From Pandoraea anhela (GTDB lineage Bacteria; Pseudomonadota; Gammaproteobacteria; Burkholderiales; Burkholderiaceae), in the NCBI RefSeq assembly GCF_902459655.1, contig NZ_CABPSB010000007.1, positions 124,001 to 188,000 on the forward strand: 64,000 nt of DNA, read 5' to 3'. This document shows positions 44,943-53,621 of the stretch, in pieces. The position numbers were made by a program, and so were the translations under genes. The first letter of the stretch is position 1, and each line of letters opens with the position of its first letter. The notes beneath the pieces were generated by a model. The model ran no database searches, had not been told where the DNA came from, and saw only the letters and a list, made by a program, of their open reading frames with translations.

Positions 44943-45755
44943 TTACCAGGCCGTAACCACCGAACCACCGAACTTTTGCTCGATGAAGGCCTTCACTTCC
45001 GGCGAGTGGTAAGCCTTGATCAGCTTGGCCACCCACGGCTTGTTCTGGTCGACCGAGCGGATCACGAGCACGTTGGCGTACGGACCGTTGGCGTCTTCGA
45101 TGGCGATCGAATCCTTCTTCGGATTCAGACCGGCTTCCATCGCGAAGTTGGTGTTGATGACGGCCACGGCAACGTCGTCGAGCGAGCGCGGCAGTTGCGC
45201 GGCGTCCAGTTCCACGAACTTCAGCTTTTTCGGGTTTTCGGCCACGTCGATCGGCGTTGCCTTCAGGCCTGCGTCGGCGCGCAGCTTGATGAGACCCTGC
45301 TTTTGCAGCAACAGCAGCGCACGACCGCCGTTGGTCGGATCGTTCGGCAGCGAAACCTTGTCACCCGTCTTCAGATCGGCCAGCGACTTGAGCTTCTTCG
45401 AATAGATGCCCATCGGGAAAATGACCGTTTTGGCGATGGATTCGAGCTTGTAGCCACGGTCCTTCACCTGGGCGTCCAGATACGGCTGATGCTGGTAGCT
45501 GTTCACATCCAGATCGCCCGAGGACAGCGCCGCGTTCGGTTGCACGTAATCGCTGAATTCGATGACCTTGATGTTCAGGCCGTCCTTGGCCGCGACCTTC
45601 TTCACTTCGTCGAAGATCTGGGCGTGCGGGCCGCCCGTCACACCGACCTTCAGATTGATGGCGTCAGCCGCAGCCGCGGGAGCCGCGAATTGCGTAGCGA
45701 AAACCGTAGCGGCGCCAACACCGGCCAGCAGCTTGAATAGCGTACGACGTTGCAT
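44943..45755 (-). CDS. metQ: Methionine ABC transporter, substrate-binding protein
   Basis: A 270-residue NlpA/MetQ protein. Residues 1-32 are a signal peptide (LFKLLAGVGAATVFATQFAAPAAAA) with Ala-x-Ala cleavage and no lipobox cysteine, so it is likely free periplasmic, unlike lipoprotein MetQ of E. coli. The mature part shows LKVGVTGGPHAQIFDEVKKVA, VIEFSDYVQPNAALSSGDLDVNSYQHQPYLD, VSLPNDPTNGGRALLLLQKQGLIKL and NTNFAMEAGLNPKKDSI, all characteristic. The start at ATG 45755 has GAGG 6 nt upstream. It is the last gene of metN-metI-metQ. Confidence 0.95.
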   Translation of the reverse strand: MQRRTLFKLLAGVGAATVFATQFAAPAAAADAINLKVGVTGGPHAQIFDEVKKVAAKDGLNIKVIEFSDYVQPNAALSSGDLDVNSYQHQPYLDAQVKDRGYKLESIAKTVIFPMGIYSKKLKSLADLKTGDKVSLPNDPTNGGRALLLLQKQGLIKLRADAGLKATPIDVAENPKKLKFVELDAAQLPRSLDDVAVAVINTNFAMEAGLNPKKDSIAIEDANGPYANVLVIRSVDQNKPWVAKLIKAYHSPEVKAFIEQKFGGSVVTAW

Positions 45756-45820
45756 AGAAAACCTCGCGTGTGTGAGTGAGTGCCGGGCTCGTCGGCCCGG
45801 CGACATTGTGATGTGGGTCG

Positions 45821-46474
45821 TTACTTATGGCTCAGCCGGCGTACCAGCCAGTCGCCGAACGTCTGTACCAGTTGCACGAAAACGATCAGGATCAGCACAA
45901 CGGTGATCATGACTTCCGGCAGGAAGCGCTGATACCCGTAACGAATCCCCAGGTCGCCCAGACCGCCGCCGCCGATGGCGCCGGCCATGGCCGAATAACC
46001 GACCAGACTCACGAACGTGATCGTCAGACCCGCCACGATACCGGGCAGCGCCTCGGGCAACAGCACCTTCATGACGATCTGACCGGTCGTCGCCCCCATC
46101 GACTGCGCTGCCTCGATCAGGCCGCGGTCGACCTCACGCAGCGCCGTTTCCACCAGACGCGCCACGAACGGCGCCGCCGCGATCGTGAGCGGCACCACGG
46201 CCGCCATCGTGCCGATGGACGAACCGACGATCAGACGCGTGAACGGGATCACGGCGACGAGCAGAATGATGAATGGCGTCGAGCGCACGGCGTTGACGAT
46301 GATCCCGACGATCCGGTTGGTCGGCAGGTTCTGCAACACGCCGTTGCGGTCCGTCAGATACAGCAACACACCCAGTGGCACACCGACGACGGCGCCGATC
46401 AGGCCGGAAATCCCGACCATGACGAGCGTTTCCCAGAACGACGAGACGAACAGATCGAACATTTCACTCCACAT
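45821..46474 (-). CDS. metI: Methionine ABC transporter permease
   Basis: A 217-residue permease with five helices. [22 protein letters not shown] and the EAA loop [40 protein letters not shown] match MetI. Its ATG at 46474 overlaps metN by 11 bp, with GGAG 7 nt upstream inside metN. metQ begins 65 bp later. Confidence 0.96.
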   Translation of the reverse strand: MWSEMFDLFVSSFWETLVMVGISGLIGAVVGVPLGVLLYLTDRNGVLQNLPTNRIVGIIVNAVRSTPFIILLVAVIPFTRLIVGSSIGTMAAVVPLTIAAAPFVARLVETALREVDRGLIEAAQSMGATTGQIVMKVLLPEALPGIVAGLTITFVSLVGYSAMAGAIGGGGLGDLGIRYGYQRFLPEVMITVVLILIVFVQLVQTFGDWLVRRLSHK

Positions 46475-47498
46475 GGCTCAGCTCCTCGACGACGACGCCT
46501 TCACTGGCGAGGAACGCCATGGCTTCGGCCACACGGGCCGGCGTGCCGCCCGCCATCACGGCGAGCGAACCGAATGCCTGGCCCTGGATCTCGTCGATCT
46601 GGCCATGCAGGATGTTGAAATCGAGTTCGTAGCGACGAATCGCCTCGGAGAGCAGCGGCTGGTCGACCCCCGCGCCCGAGAACGCCAGTCGATAGAGATG
46701 GTCGTGGCCGTTGCCGATGCGCGAGGCCACGCGCTCGCGCACGCCCGCCGGCAACTCCTGCGAGATCACATCGCCGATCAGCGCGCGGGTGACGTCATGA
46801 CGCGGACGCAGAAAAACGTCGATCACGGCGCCCTGCTCGACCACACGGCCGGCGTCGAGCACCGTGACGCGGTCGCAGACCTGCTTGATGACTTCCATCT
46901 GGTGCGTGATCAGCACGATCGTCAGGCCCAACTCGCGGTTGATGCGCTTGAGCAGGTCGAGAATCGATCGGGTCGTCTCCGGATCGAGCGCCGACGTGGC
47001 CTCGTCCGAGAGCAGCACCTGCGGTTCGCTGGCGAGCGCGCGGGCAATGCCCACGCGCTGCTTCTGACCGCCGGAGATTTGCGAGGGGTAACGATCCTTT
47101 TGTGCGGTCAGCCCCACGAGTTCCAGCAACGGCAGCACCTTCGCGCGAATCTCGGCGGCCGACATGCCGGCGAGTTCGAGCGGCAGCGCCACGTTCTGAT
47201 AGACGGTGCGCGAGCTAAGCAGGTTGAAGTGCTGGAAGATCATGCCGATGCGGCGACGCGCCTGACGCAGGTCGTCAGGCGATAACGAGGTCAGATCCTG
47301 ACCGTCGACCCGCACCGAGCCGTCGCTGGGACGGTTCAGCAGGTTGATGACACGCACGAGCGTGCTTTTACCGGCGCCGCTCCGGCCGATGATGCCGAAG
47401 ACTTCGCCGCGCTTGATCGACAGGCTGACGTTGGAAAGCGCGTCGATCGGCCCCTTGGGTCCAGCGAAGCGCTGGGTAATGTTCTGGAGTTCGATCAT
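46464..47498 (-). CDS. metN: Methionine ABC transporter ATPase
   Basis: A 344-residue ATPase. Walker A is [12 protein letters not shown], the Q-loop [12 protein letters not shown], the signature [15 protein letters not shown], Walker [17 protein letters not shown] and the H-loop ITHQMEVI. Residues 260-340 form the C-terminal ACT-like NIL domain ([46 protein letters not shown]), which in E. coli MetN binds methionine and inhibits uptake. The start is ATG 47498. It is the first gene of metNIQ; the promoter region upstream carries an inverted repeat. Confidence 0.96.
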   Translation of the reverse strand: MIELQNITQRFAGPKGPIDALSNVSLSIKRGEVFGIIGRSGAGKSTLVRVINLLNRPSDGSVRVDGQDLTSLSPDDLRQARRRIGMIFQHFNLLSSRTVYQNVALPLELAGMSAAEIRAKVLPLLELVGLTAQKDRYPSQISGGQKQRVGIARALASEPQVLLSDEATSALDPETTRSILDLLKRINRELGLTIVLITHQMEVIKQVCDRVTVLDAGRVVEQGAVIDVFLRPRHDVTRALIGDVISQELPAGVRERVASRIGNGHDHLYRLAFSGAGVDQPLLSEAIRRYELDFNILHGQIDEIQGQAFGSLAVMAGGTPARVAEAMAFLASEGVVVEELSHVE

Positions 47499-47552
47499 GC
47501 AAAAAAATAGCAGCCTCACTGCAAAACCGCCCGCAGTGCCGCCGCCAAGACT

Positions 47553-47601
47553 CTATTTAGCGCAAAGGCGACATTCTAGCCCATGCGCCTAAATAGTTGA
47601 A
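47553..47601 (-). promoter_or_regulatory. metNIQ promoter flanked by an inverted repeat
   Basis: On the minus strand TTCAAC (47601-47596), a 17-nt spacer, and TAGAAT (47578-47573). CTATTTAGCGC (47553-47563) and GCGCCTAAATAG (47585-47596) are inverted copies, one in the spacer and one past the start site. It is a candidate two-site operator; it does not resemble a MetJ box (AGACGTCT). Confidence 0.6.
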
Positions 47602-47671
47602 AATAATAAAATTTGATCTCTTTATATGGATTTCCGGGGGTCAAGAATCGATGCCCCCTGAGAGGGGGCTG

Positions 47672-48094
47672 TCAGGCCTGCCGGCCGGTCGCAAATTCGT
47701 CGAGCACCTCGATGACCCGGTCGAACTCCAGGGACTTGTCGAAAAAATGCTGCACGCCCAGTTGCTGGCAGCGTTTGCGATACGTCGCGAGGGCGTAATT
47801 CGTCAGCACGATGGCCATGAGCTTTTCCAGCAGGCCCCGCTCGTGCAAATACGACAGCACGTCCATGCCGGAACCGCGCCGCAGCTGAATATCGACGATG
47901 ACCGCGTCGAAGGAATCGTTTTCCAGGGTGCGGACCGCGTCATCGGCCGTCTCCGCCACGCCTGTGACCTCCAGCATCCCGGTCGATCCGAGTGCTTCGG
48001 ACAGGCTCTCGCGAATCACCGCCGAATCTTCGATCAGCAGCACCTTGAGGGGCAAACGGGACCCCGTAAGCGTTGCCGCGTTCCCGGTTGACAT
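47672..48094 (-). CDS. Receiver-only response regulator (CheY-like)
   Basis: A 140-residue single receiver domain: the acidic pocket is IEDS (residues 21-24), the phospho-acceptor Asp68 in AVIVDIQL, the switch Thr98 region in AIVLTNYA, and the invariant Lys in FFDKSLEF. No output domain. The start is ATG 48094 with GAGG 5 nt upstream. It lies 13 bp downstream of a NarL-type regulator on the same strand and is probably co-transcribed, so the two may be phosphorylated by the same kinase, most simply the CHASE3 kinase at 50284. Confidence 0.92.
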   Translation of the reverse strand: MSTGNAATLTGSRLPLKVLLIEDSAVIRESLSEALGSTGMLEVTGVAETADDAVRTLENDSFDAVIVDIQLRRGSGMDVLSYLHERGLLEKLMAIVLTNYALATYRKRCQQLGVQHFFDKSLEFDRVIEVLDEFATGRQA

Positions 48095-48107
48095 GACAGC
48101 CTCTCTC

Positions 48108-48749
48108 TCAACTGATCAAACCGTTCTTGAGCGCATACAGCGTCAGATCGGCATTGGTTTTCAAACGCATCTTTTCCAGCACCCGCGCGCGATACGTGCT
48201 CACGGTTTTCACCGACAGATGCAACTCGTCGGCGATTTCGGTCGGCGTGCGCCCCTGCGCGAGCTTGCAGAACACCTGAAACTCGCGCTCCGAGAGCTGC
48301 TCGTGCATCGGTTCGTCAACGGGCTTGTCGAGCTTTTGCGCGAGCAGATCCGCCGTCACTTCGCTCACGTAGCGATGACCGCGCGCCACCGTGCGGATCG
48401 CCCGGATGATCTCCTCGGGCGCCGCATCCTTCATCAGATAGCCGTCCGCCCCGGCGCGCAGCAGATTCACCGCGTATTGCGCCTCCGGATAGGTCGACAA
48501 GAACAAGACACCTTGCTCGGGCCGCAACTGCTTGATCACGCGCAAGGTGTCGATACCGTTCTTGTCAGGCATGGCGATATCCAGCAGCACGACATCGAAT
48601 TCGGCGTCTCGCACGGCACGAATCACTTCGTCTCCGCTCGCGGCCTCGCCCAGCACTTCCATATCCGACTCGTCGGCGATGAATTGCTTGAAACCGGTAC
48701 GAACGATGGCGTGATCGTCGGCAATCAGAATTTTTATTGTCAGTGACAT
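48108..48749 (-). CDS. NarL/LuxR family two-component response regulator
   Basis: A 213-residue regulator. The receiver (residues 3-120) has the acidic pair Asp11-Asp12, phospho-acceptor Asp57 (VVLLDIAMPDKNG) and Lys106-region YLMKDAAPEEI. The LuxR helix-turn-helix is at 145-210 (QLSEREFQVFCKLAQGRTPTEIADELHLSVKTVSTYRARVLEKMRL). The start is ATG 48749. It is followed by the receiver-only gene. The HisKA_3-type kinase needed by this class is encoded 1.5 kb away on the other strand. Confidence 0.95.
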   Translation of the reverse strand: MSLTIKILIADDHAIVRTGFKQFIADESDMEVLGEAASGDEVIRAVRDAEFDVVLLDIAMPDKNGIDTLRVIKQLRPEQGVLFLSTYPEAQYAVNLLRAGADGYLMKDAAPEEIIRAIRTVARGHRYVSEVTADLLAQKLDKPVDEPMHEQLSEREFQVFCKLAQGRTPTEIADELHLSVKTVSTYRARVLEKMRLKTNADLTLYALKNGLIS

Positions 48750-48819
48750 CTAAGCTCCAGAGACTGTCCCCGTCGGCCTCATGGCCGCGCTCGAGCGACA
48801 TGGGCGCGCGCCGTGCCCG

Positions 48820-49428
48820 TCATTCCCGGTCGAGCAGATCTCGCATATCGTCGGCATGCTCCTCCTCGACGGCGAGGATTTCTTCGAGCATGCGACGCGT
48901 TGTGGTATCCCGGTCGCCCAAATAATGAATCATCTCGCGGTAACTCTCAATCGCAATACGCTCAGCGACGAGATTTTCCCGGATCATGTCCCGCAAGGTG
49001 CTACAACTGACGTATTCCGCGTGGCTGCGGGCGGACAGACTGTCCGGGGAAAAGTCCGGCTCGCCGCCCAGTTGCACGATACGCGCTGCGATGCGATCCG
49101 CGTGATCCTGCTCTTGCGCCGCGTGCTCGGCGAATTCGGCCGCTACAGGCTCGGCGTGGATACCCGTGGCCATGAAGTGGTGACGTTTGTAACGCAGCAC
49201 GCACACCAGTTCCGTCGCGAGCGCGTCGTTGAGCATGTGCACTACGGCGTCGCGGTCGGCACGATAGTCCTCGGTGACGGCGCCTTCGTCGAGGTGCTCA
49301 CGGGCACGCTCGCGCAGGGCGCGAACGTCGATTTCGAATTCATCACCCGCGTGCTGGCTGTGACCATTACCCGTCATCGCGAGCTTGGCGGGCTTGGCGT
49401 GTAGCTTGGCTTGCTTGGCAGTATGCAT
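48820..49428 (-). CDS. Ferritin-like (bacterioferritin-type) protein
   Basis: A 202-residue protein. After a Lys/His-rich N-terminus (residues 1-60) comes a four-helix ferritin-like domain: DAVVHMLNDALATELVCVLRYKRHHFMATG, AAEFAEHAAQEQDHADRIAARIVQLGGEPDF, RENLVAERIAIESYREMIHYLG, and RRMLEEILAVEEEHADDMRDLLDRE. The Glu and ExxH residues needed for a di-iron site are present in each pair of helices, so iron oxidation/storage or peroxide detoxification is likely. AGGAGG lies 8 nt before ATG 49428. Located between the response regulators and two DUF1328 genes. Confidence 0.88.
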   Translation of the reverse strand: MHTAKQAKLHAKPAKLAMTGNGHSQHAGDEFEIDVRALRERAREHLDEGAVTEDYRADRDAVVHMLNDALATELVCVLRYKRHHFMATGIHAEPVAAEFAEHAAQEQDHADRIAARIVQLGGEPDFSPDSLSARSHAEYVSCSTLRDMIRENLVAERIAIESYREMIHYLGDRDTTTRRMLEEILAVEEEHADDMRDLLDRE

Positions 49429-49580
49429 GAGCGAATCCTCCTGTAGCGGTTGAGTGCGTGTGGCAGGGTTTCGGGGCATCAGAAAACGGGGGATGGCGAC
49501 AGCGGACAGACGACGGCGCCGGCTACGGTAAAGGGCGCGACAGAGGGCAGCTCATGCCGCCCCCCGGGCCATGGCGCTAT

Positions 49581-49742
49581 CTATCGTCGGACGACCCCAA
49601 AGAGCAGCGTGACCAGGAAGATCACCAGGAAGATGAAGAACAGGATCTTCGCGATCTCGGCGGCACCGGCAGCGATTCCCGTAAAGCCGAAAACCGCGGC
49701 GATCAACGCGATCACGAAAAAAACGACGGCATAGTGAAGCAT
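49581..49742 (-). CDS. DUF1328 small membrane protein, copy 1
   Basis: A 53-residue protein with two hydrophobic helices: [20 protein letters not shown], then the family signature [22 protein letters not shown]. It matches the DUF1328/YtjA family of small inner-membrane proteins. AAGGAGG sits 6 nt before the ATG at 49742. A similar gene lies 24 bp upstream on the same strand, so the pair probably arose by duplication and shares a transcript. Function unknown; family members are often stress-induced. Confidence 0.9.
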   Translation of the reverse strand: MLHYAVVFFVIALIAAVFGFTGIAAGAAEIAKILFFIFLVIFLVTLLFGVVRR

Positions 49743-49766
49743 CGCAACCTCCTTGAATGACGATGG

Positions 49767-49943
49767 CTAATCGACGATCTTCTTGGCGACGGTCAGTCCA
49801 AGCAGCAGGAAGATCACGAACAGGACCAGGAACAGAACGAACAGAATCTTCGCGATCCCGGCGGCGCCGGCGGCGATCCCGGTGAACCCCAACAGACCGG
49901 CCACGATCGAGATCAGTGCGAACAACAAAGCCCACTTCAGCAT
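49767..49943 (-). CDS. DUF1328 small membrane protein, copy 2
   Basis: A 58-residue paralogue of the neighbouring gene: [20 protein letters not shown], then [22 protein letters not shown], ending [16 protein letters not shown] is 6 nt before the ATG at 49943. It is the first of the two-gene DUF1328 unit. The conserved Glu of copy 1 (GAAEIAKIL) is Gly here. Confidence 0.9.
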   Translation of the reverse strand: MLKWALLFALISIVAGLLGFTGIAAGAAGIAKILFVLFLVLFVIFLLLGLTVAKKIVD

Positions 49944-50283
49944 GGCGTTCTCCTTGTTTATTGCCTCGTATCCCGGAGACTTTTCCGGCTCCCCGTGGTC
50001 GGCTCGAACCGGGGGTCAGTAACTCCCTGGCAATGGGCAAACCCTGGGGCGCTGAATGCATAGTAGAAAAACGCCGCCGACGGGACTGCCCGCGCGGCGC
50101 TGTTTTTTGCGTAGGAATTGACTGACAAATGCCCGCATCCTGCGGTTTTCGCCGTATGATCAAAGCACCTGACGTCGCGTGATGCACGTCGAGATATGCC
50201 GGCGCACGCCACTCAACGCCATTTCACCGGCGATACACACCGTTCGCCGCCAGTCACCGCCATCCAAGGCCGCCATTTCCCCC
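49944..50283. other. 340-bp divergent gap between the DUF1328 genes and the sensor kinase
   Basis: No gene seen. A hairpin with CGCCGC (50072-50077) and GCGGCG (50094-50099) arms is flanked by A5 on the left and T6 (50103-50108) on the right, so it looks like a terminator on both strands although no gene ends here; it may mark a small RNA or protect divergent transcription. TATGAT at 50155 is a possible -10 box for the kinase gene. Confidence 0.5.
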
Positions 50284-51798
50284 ATGCCCCGATTCACGTC
50301 CTGGTTACGTCGCAGAAGCTGGATCATCGCCATGATCGCCGCGATCGTCATCACGGTCGGCAGCCTGATCGGGCTGGAATCGGCGCACCGCCGTCTCGCG
50401 TCGACCTACGAGAGCGCGCTGCAAAGCATGATGGCCGCCAACGAACTCAACGAGATCATTGCGCGCACCTCGACCGTGGTGGCCAGTCAGCGCGGCTACC
50501 TGCTTACGAACAACCCGGCCTATCTCGATCCGTATCTGTCGGCGGTGCGGCGCATCCGCGACCTCTCGGCGCTCATCATTCAGCACTATCAGGACGTGAA
50601 AGACGATCAGGCGACACAGGAGTTCGCGCGCGTCATGAAAGTGTTCTCCCAGCGCATCACGGCGATGGACACGGCGCGCTCGGCCGTCACGCAGGGCGAG
50701 ATGTCGCTGGAGGAAGCGCTCTCCCCGTCCAATCTCGGTATCGGCACGATGGAGCCCGTGCAGACCGGCATCACCGATCTTTACAACCGCGAGCTGGCGC
50801 GTGCGCGTACGGCGCAGGACGACGGACGCTTCGATCAGGCGATCTCGGCCATCAGCGCCGGCGCGCTCTCGGTGCTCACGATTCTGCTGTTCGTCATGCT
50901 CTTCCGCACGCTGGGCAAGCAGATGCGTCAGGAGCAACTCGCACGCGACCAGTTGCGCGAACAGCAGGCGCATCTGGACCGGCTCGTGCGCGAGCGCACC
51001 GAACAACTCGACGAACTGGCCACGCACTTGCAGAACGTGAGCGAGGACGAGAAAACGCGACTGTCGCGCGAACTGCATGACGAACTCGGCGCCATTCTGA
51101 CCGCGTGCAAAATGGACGTGACGTGGGCGCATCACAAGCTGCGCAACGCCGATCCGGTCATTGCCGAAAAGCTCGCGCGCGCACAACGCAATCTCGACTC
51201 GGGCATTCAGACGAAGCGCCGCATCATCGAGAATCTGCGCCCGACGGTGCTCATCAACTTTGGCCTCGTCACCGCACTGCGCTCGCTCGCCGAAGAGACC
51301 GCCGACCAACAGCACTGGCAACTCGATCTCGATCTGCCGGAAGAAGACTTTGCATTGCCGGAATCGACGGCCATCGTGCTGTTTCGCGTCGCCCAGGAGG
51401 CCCTGACGAACGCGGGCAAGTACGCGCGCGCGACGACGGTGCGCGTGGCGCTGGCCTGCGACGATCAGCGCGTGCGGCTCGAAGTGATCGATAACGGCAT
51501 CGGCCTCACGCGCGACCAGTTCAACAAACCCAAGACGCACGGTCTGTTCGGCATGCGCCAGCGCGTATCCGCCAAGGGAGGACGCATCGACATCCACTCC
51601 TTGCCGCAGCGCCTCGGCACCGAGATTCAGGTGGTGCTGCCGCTGTGCAATCCGGCGGATGCCCCCGAAATCGCCACGGAAGTCACCGAAAGCGCCGCGA
51701 CGCAATCGTCACTGGACACGCACGGCATCAAGGCCGACGCGTCGACATCATCCGCCTCGCAAGCCCAGCCCCCGCGCCCGCCGGTCGGAATGCACTGA
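50284..51798 (+). CDS. Sensor histidine kinase with CHASE3 domain (NarX/HisKA_3 type)
   Basis: About 504 residues. Membrane helix 1 is at 14-36 (WIIAMIAAIVITVGSLIGL), a CHASE3-like periplasmic domain at 40-180 (LNEIIARTSTVVASQRGYLLTNNPAYLDPYLSAVRRI), helix 2 at about 195-212, a coiled coil, then HisKA_3 (ENEKTRLSRELHDELG with the phospho-acceptor His) and HATPase_c (VAQEALTNAGKYA, DNGIGL, THGLFGMRQRV). The Ser/Pro-rich tail after 455 is disordered. The likely partner is the NarL-type regulator at 48108. The start is uncertain: ATG 50284 places the helix correctly, and the frame is open to 50179; no clear ribosome site. Confidence 0.9.
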   Translation: MPRFTSWLRRRSWIIAMIAAIVITVGSLIGLESAHRRLASTYESALQSMMAANELNEIIARTSTVVASQRGYLLTNNPAYLDPYLSAVRRIRDLSALIIQHYQDVKDDQATQEFARVMKVFSQRITAMDTARSAVTQGEMSLEEALSPSNLGIGTMEPVQTGITDLYNRELARARTAQDDGRFDQAISAISAGALSVLTILLFVMLFRTLGKQMRQEQLARDQLREQQAHLDRLVRERTEQLDELATHLQNVSEDEKTRLSRELHDELGAILTACKMDVTWAHHKLRNADPVIAEKLARAQRNLDSGIQTKRRIIENLRPTVLINFGLVTALRSLAEETADQQHWQLDLDLPEEDFALPESTAIVLFRVAQEALTNAGKYARATTVRVALACDDQRVRLEVIDNGIGLTRDQFNKPKTHGLFGMRQRVSAKGGRIDIHSLPQRLGTEIQVVLPLCNPADAPEIATEVTESAATQSSLDTHGIKADASTSSASQAQPPRPPVGMH

Positions 51799-51939
51799 CA
51801 GCGCAACCCGACTCCACCTACACCGCGACGAAAGCGCGGCTGACAGCGCGAACACTTCGCACTCCCTATCATGGAATCACCTGCCGCCGCCCCGACGGGC
51901 GCGGGGGCTGAACCCAACCCAACACGATAAGGAGTTGTC

Positions 51940-52146
51940 ATGAACTCGGATCTGATCAAGGGCAAGTGGAACCAACTCAAGGGCGAAGCGAAGAAGCAGT
52001 GGGGCAACCTGACCGATGACGATCTGCTGAAGATCGAAGGCAATCGAGACAAGTTCGTCGGTGTGATTCAGGAACGCTACGGCAAGGCCAAGGCCGACGC
52101 CGAACGCGAAGTCGACACCTGGAACAACCAGCACAAGCTCTGGTAA
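51940..52146 (+). CDS. CsbD family stress protein
   Basis: A 68-residue hydrophilic protein matching the CsbD family: MNSDLIKGKWNQLKGEAKKQWGNLTDDDLLKIEGNRDKFVGVIQERYGKAKADAEREVDTW, with the KGKWNQLKGE N-terminus and WGxLTDDD core. CsbD-like proteins (e.g. E. coli YjbJ) are induced by stress and stationary phase; molecular role unknown. AAGGAG is 7 nt before the ATG. Followed by other small stress/envelope genes on the same strand. Confidence 0.95.
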   Translation: MNSDLIKGKWNQLKGEAKKQWGNLTDDDLLKIEGNRDKFVGVIQERYGKAKADAEREVDTWNNQHKLW

Positions 52147-52296
52147 GCGGGCAACGCAGCGCCCGATGCGTGGTTTAGCGTCGTCACATTCACAACGTCG
52201 CTCACGCAGACCATGCTCGCCGGGAGGCGGGCTTGGTCTCCCCCTCGCGCGCCCTATGCGCCTCGAACAACATCCTCTCTCGAAGGAGACATCAAA

Positions 52297-52434
52297 ATGA
52301 AACGATTGATCGCCATCGCTCTGCTTTCGGGCTTCGCACTGGGCCTCGCAGGCTGCAACACCATCCACGGCGCGGGCAAGGACGTCGAGAAGGGCGGCGA
52401 AGCCATCCAGGGCGCCGCCGACCGCAACAAGTAA
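52297..52434 (+). CDS. Entericidin A/B family lipoprotein
   Basis: A 45-residue lipoprotein: signal peptide MKRLIAIALLSGFALGLAGC with lipobox LAGC, then the entericidin motif NTIHGAGKDVEKGGEAIQGAADRNK. In E. coli EcnA/EcnB form an osmotically regulated antidote/toxin lipoprotein pair. Only one copy is present here. GAAGGAG lies upstream of ATG 52297. Confidence 0.93.
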   Translation: MKRLIAIALLSGFALGLAGCNTIHGAGKDVEKGGEAIQGAADRNK

Positions 52435-52552
52435 TGCGACGCCACGCCGATACCCCCCCGGCGTGGCGCGCCGTTCCCCCGAATACACGAATCGCGGCGC
52501 CGCGGCGTCGCGCCTCATGCTCGCCACATCCCCAGCCAAGGAGGACTCTGAG

Positions 52553-53137
52553 ATGAACCATCGAATCGCCATGAACGTCCTGACCTGCGCCTGCATCGCG
52601 GCAGCCGGCATGCTGAGCACCACGGCAGCCAGCGCGGCCGATGCTGCCGCCAAGGATCGCTACGACGCCGCGCAGAAGGCTGCCGAAGCGGACTACAAGG
52701 CGGCCGCCGCGCGATGCGACGACATGAAGGACAACGCGAAGAAGATCTGCGTCGAGGATGCGAAGGGCAAGGAGAAGATCGCCAAGGCCAACGCAGAAGC
52801 CGACTACAAGCAAACGCCCAAGGCCCGCTACGACGCCGCCGTCGCCAAGGCCGACGCCGACTACAGCGTCGCCAAGCTGCGCTGCGACGACAAGAAGGGC
52901 AACGACAAGGATGTCTGCGTGAAGGACGCCGACGCCGCCAAGACGAAGGCCTACGGCGACGCCAAGGTCATGCGCACGAGCCGCGAGTCGTCGAAGGACA
53001 CCATGGCGGCACGCCAGGATGCCAACGCCGACGCCAACAAGGCCCAATACAAAGCCGCGATGGAGCGTTGCGACAGCCTGAGCGGCAACAGCAAGGACAA
53101 CTGCGTGGCCGAAGCCAAGACGCGTTACCACCAATAA
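52553..53137 (+). CDS. Periplasmic protein with three Cys-pair repeats
   Basis: A 194-residue protein, unnamed to my knowledge. Residues 1-29 are a signal peptide (CACIAAAGMLSTTAASA). The mature part is Lys/Ala/Asp-rich, probably helical, and carries three copies of a unit reading Y-K-x-A-x-x-R-C-D-(x)-G-N-x-K-D-x-C-V: Cys pairs at 55/66, 111/122 and 173/184, each C-x10-C, preceded by Tyr 7 residues earlier. Each pair could form a disulfide closing a helical hairpin. AAGGAGG lies 8 nt before ATG 52553. Its terminator is at 53220. It follows csbD and the entericidin-like gene. Confidence 0.85.
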   Translation: MNHRIAMNVLTCACIAAAGMLSTTAASAADAAAKDRYDAAQKAAEADYKAAAARCDDMKDNAKKICVEDAKGKEKIAKANAEADYKQTPKARYDAAVAKADADYSVAKLRCDDKKGNDKDVCVKDADAAKTKAYGDAKVMRTSRESSKDTMAARQDANADANKAQYKAAMERCDSLSGNSKDNCVAEAKTRYHQ

Positions 53138-53621
53138 CCCGAGTTATTTCCCAAAGAACGGCACCGGTTTCGCAGGGAGGAGAAGGCGTCTCACGCGAAT
53201 TTCGCTGAGCGTCGGCAACGGGCGAATGTCGCGCAAGTGGCATTCGCCCGCTGTTTTTGCGCGACATCCCGAGCGCGTGATGTAAATGAATGTAACAAGT
53301 GTCGCGCGCCGTCCGCGTATCCGTAGTGCCCGCGTCACCGCCCCATGTCAACCGATACCAGCGCAAAGCGTTGATTCTGCATAGAATAGTGGTCTGATAT
53401 ACACGTTTGGCGGCCGCTTTTCTACACCCGAACGTTCCTCATACCGGTCAAATGCGCATACTTTGCAACAATTGCGACGAGACCGCGTTTCGGAACTTCA
53501 GTAAAGTAAAAGCTAGGAAATCCGACGAATCAGGGTGCCGGCGGGCACCAGGCGCGTCGAACGGCATGGTGCCGTCCGGGCGCTGTCATCAGTACGCTGC
53601 CAAGTCCGCAGGAGAAATGTC
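53138..53621. other. 484-bp gap after the Cys-repeat gene
   Basis: No gene seen. It holds the terminator at 53220-53258, then an AT-richer stretch with GTAACAAGTG near 53295 and a GGAACTT motif at about 53495 that resembles an extracytoplasmic sigma -35 box, but no correctly spaced -10 follows. The PXPV gene ribosome site AGGAG is at the right end. Confidence 0.5.
53220..53258 (+). terminator. Intrinsic terminator after the Cys-repeat gene
   Basis: Arms GGGCGAATG/CATTCGCCC with a 12-nt loop, followed after GCTG by five T residues, 82 bp after the stop codon. Confidence 0.85.
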
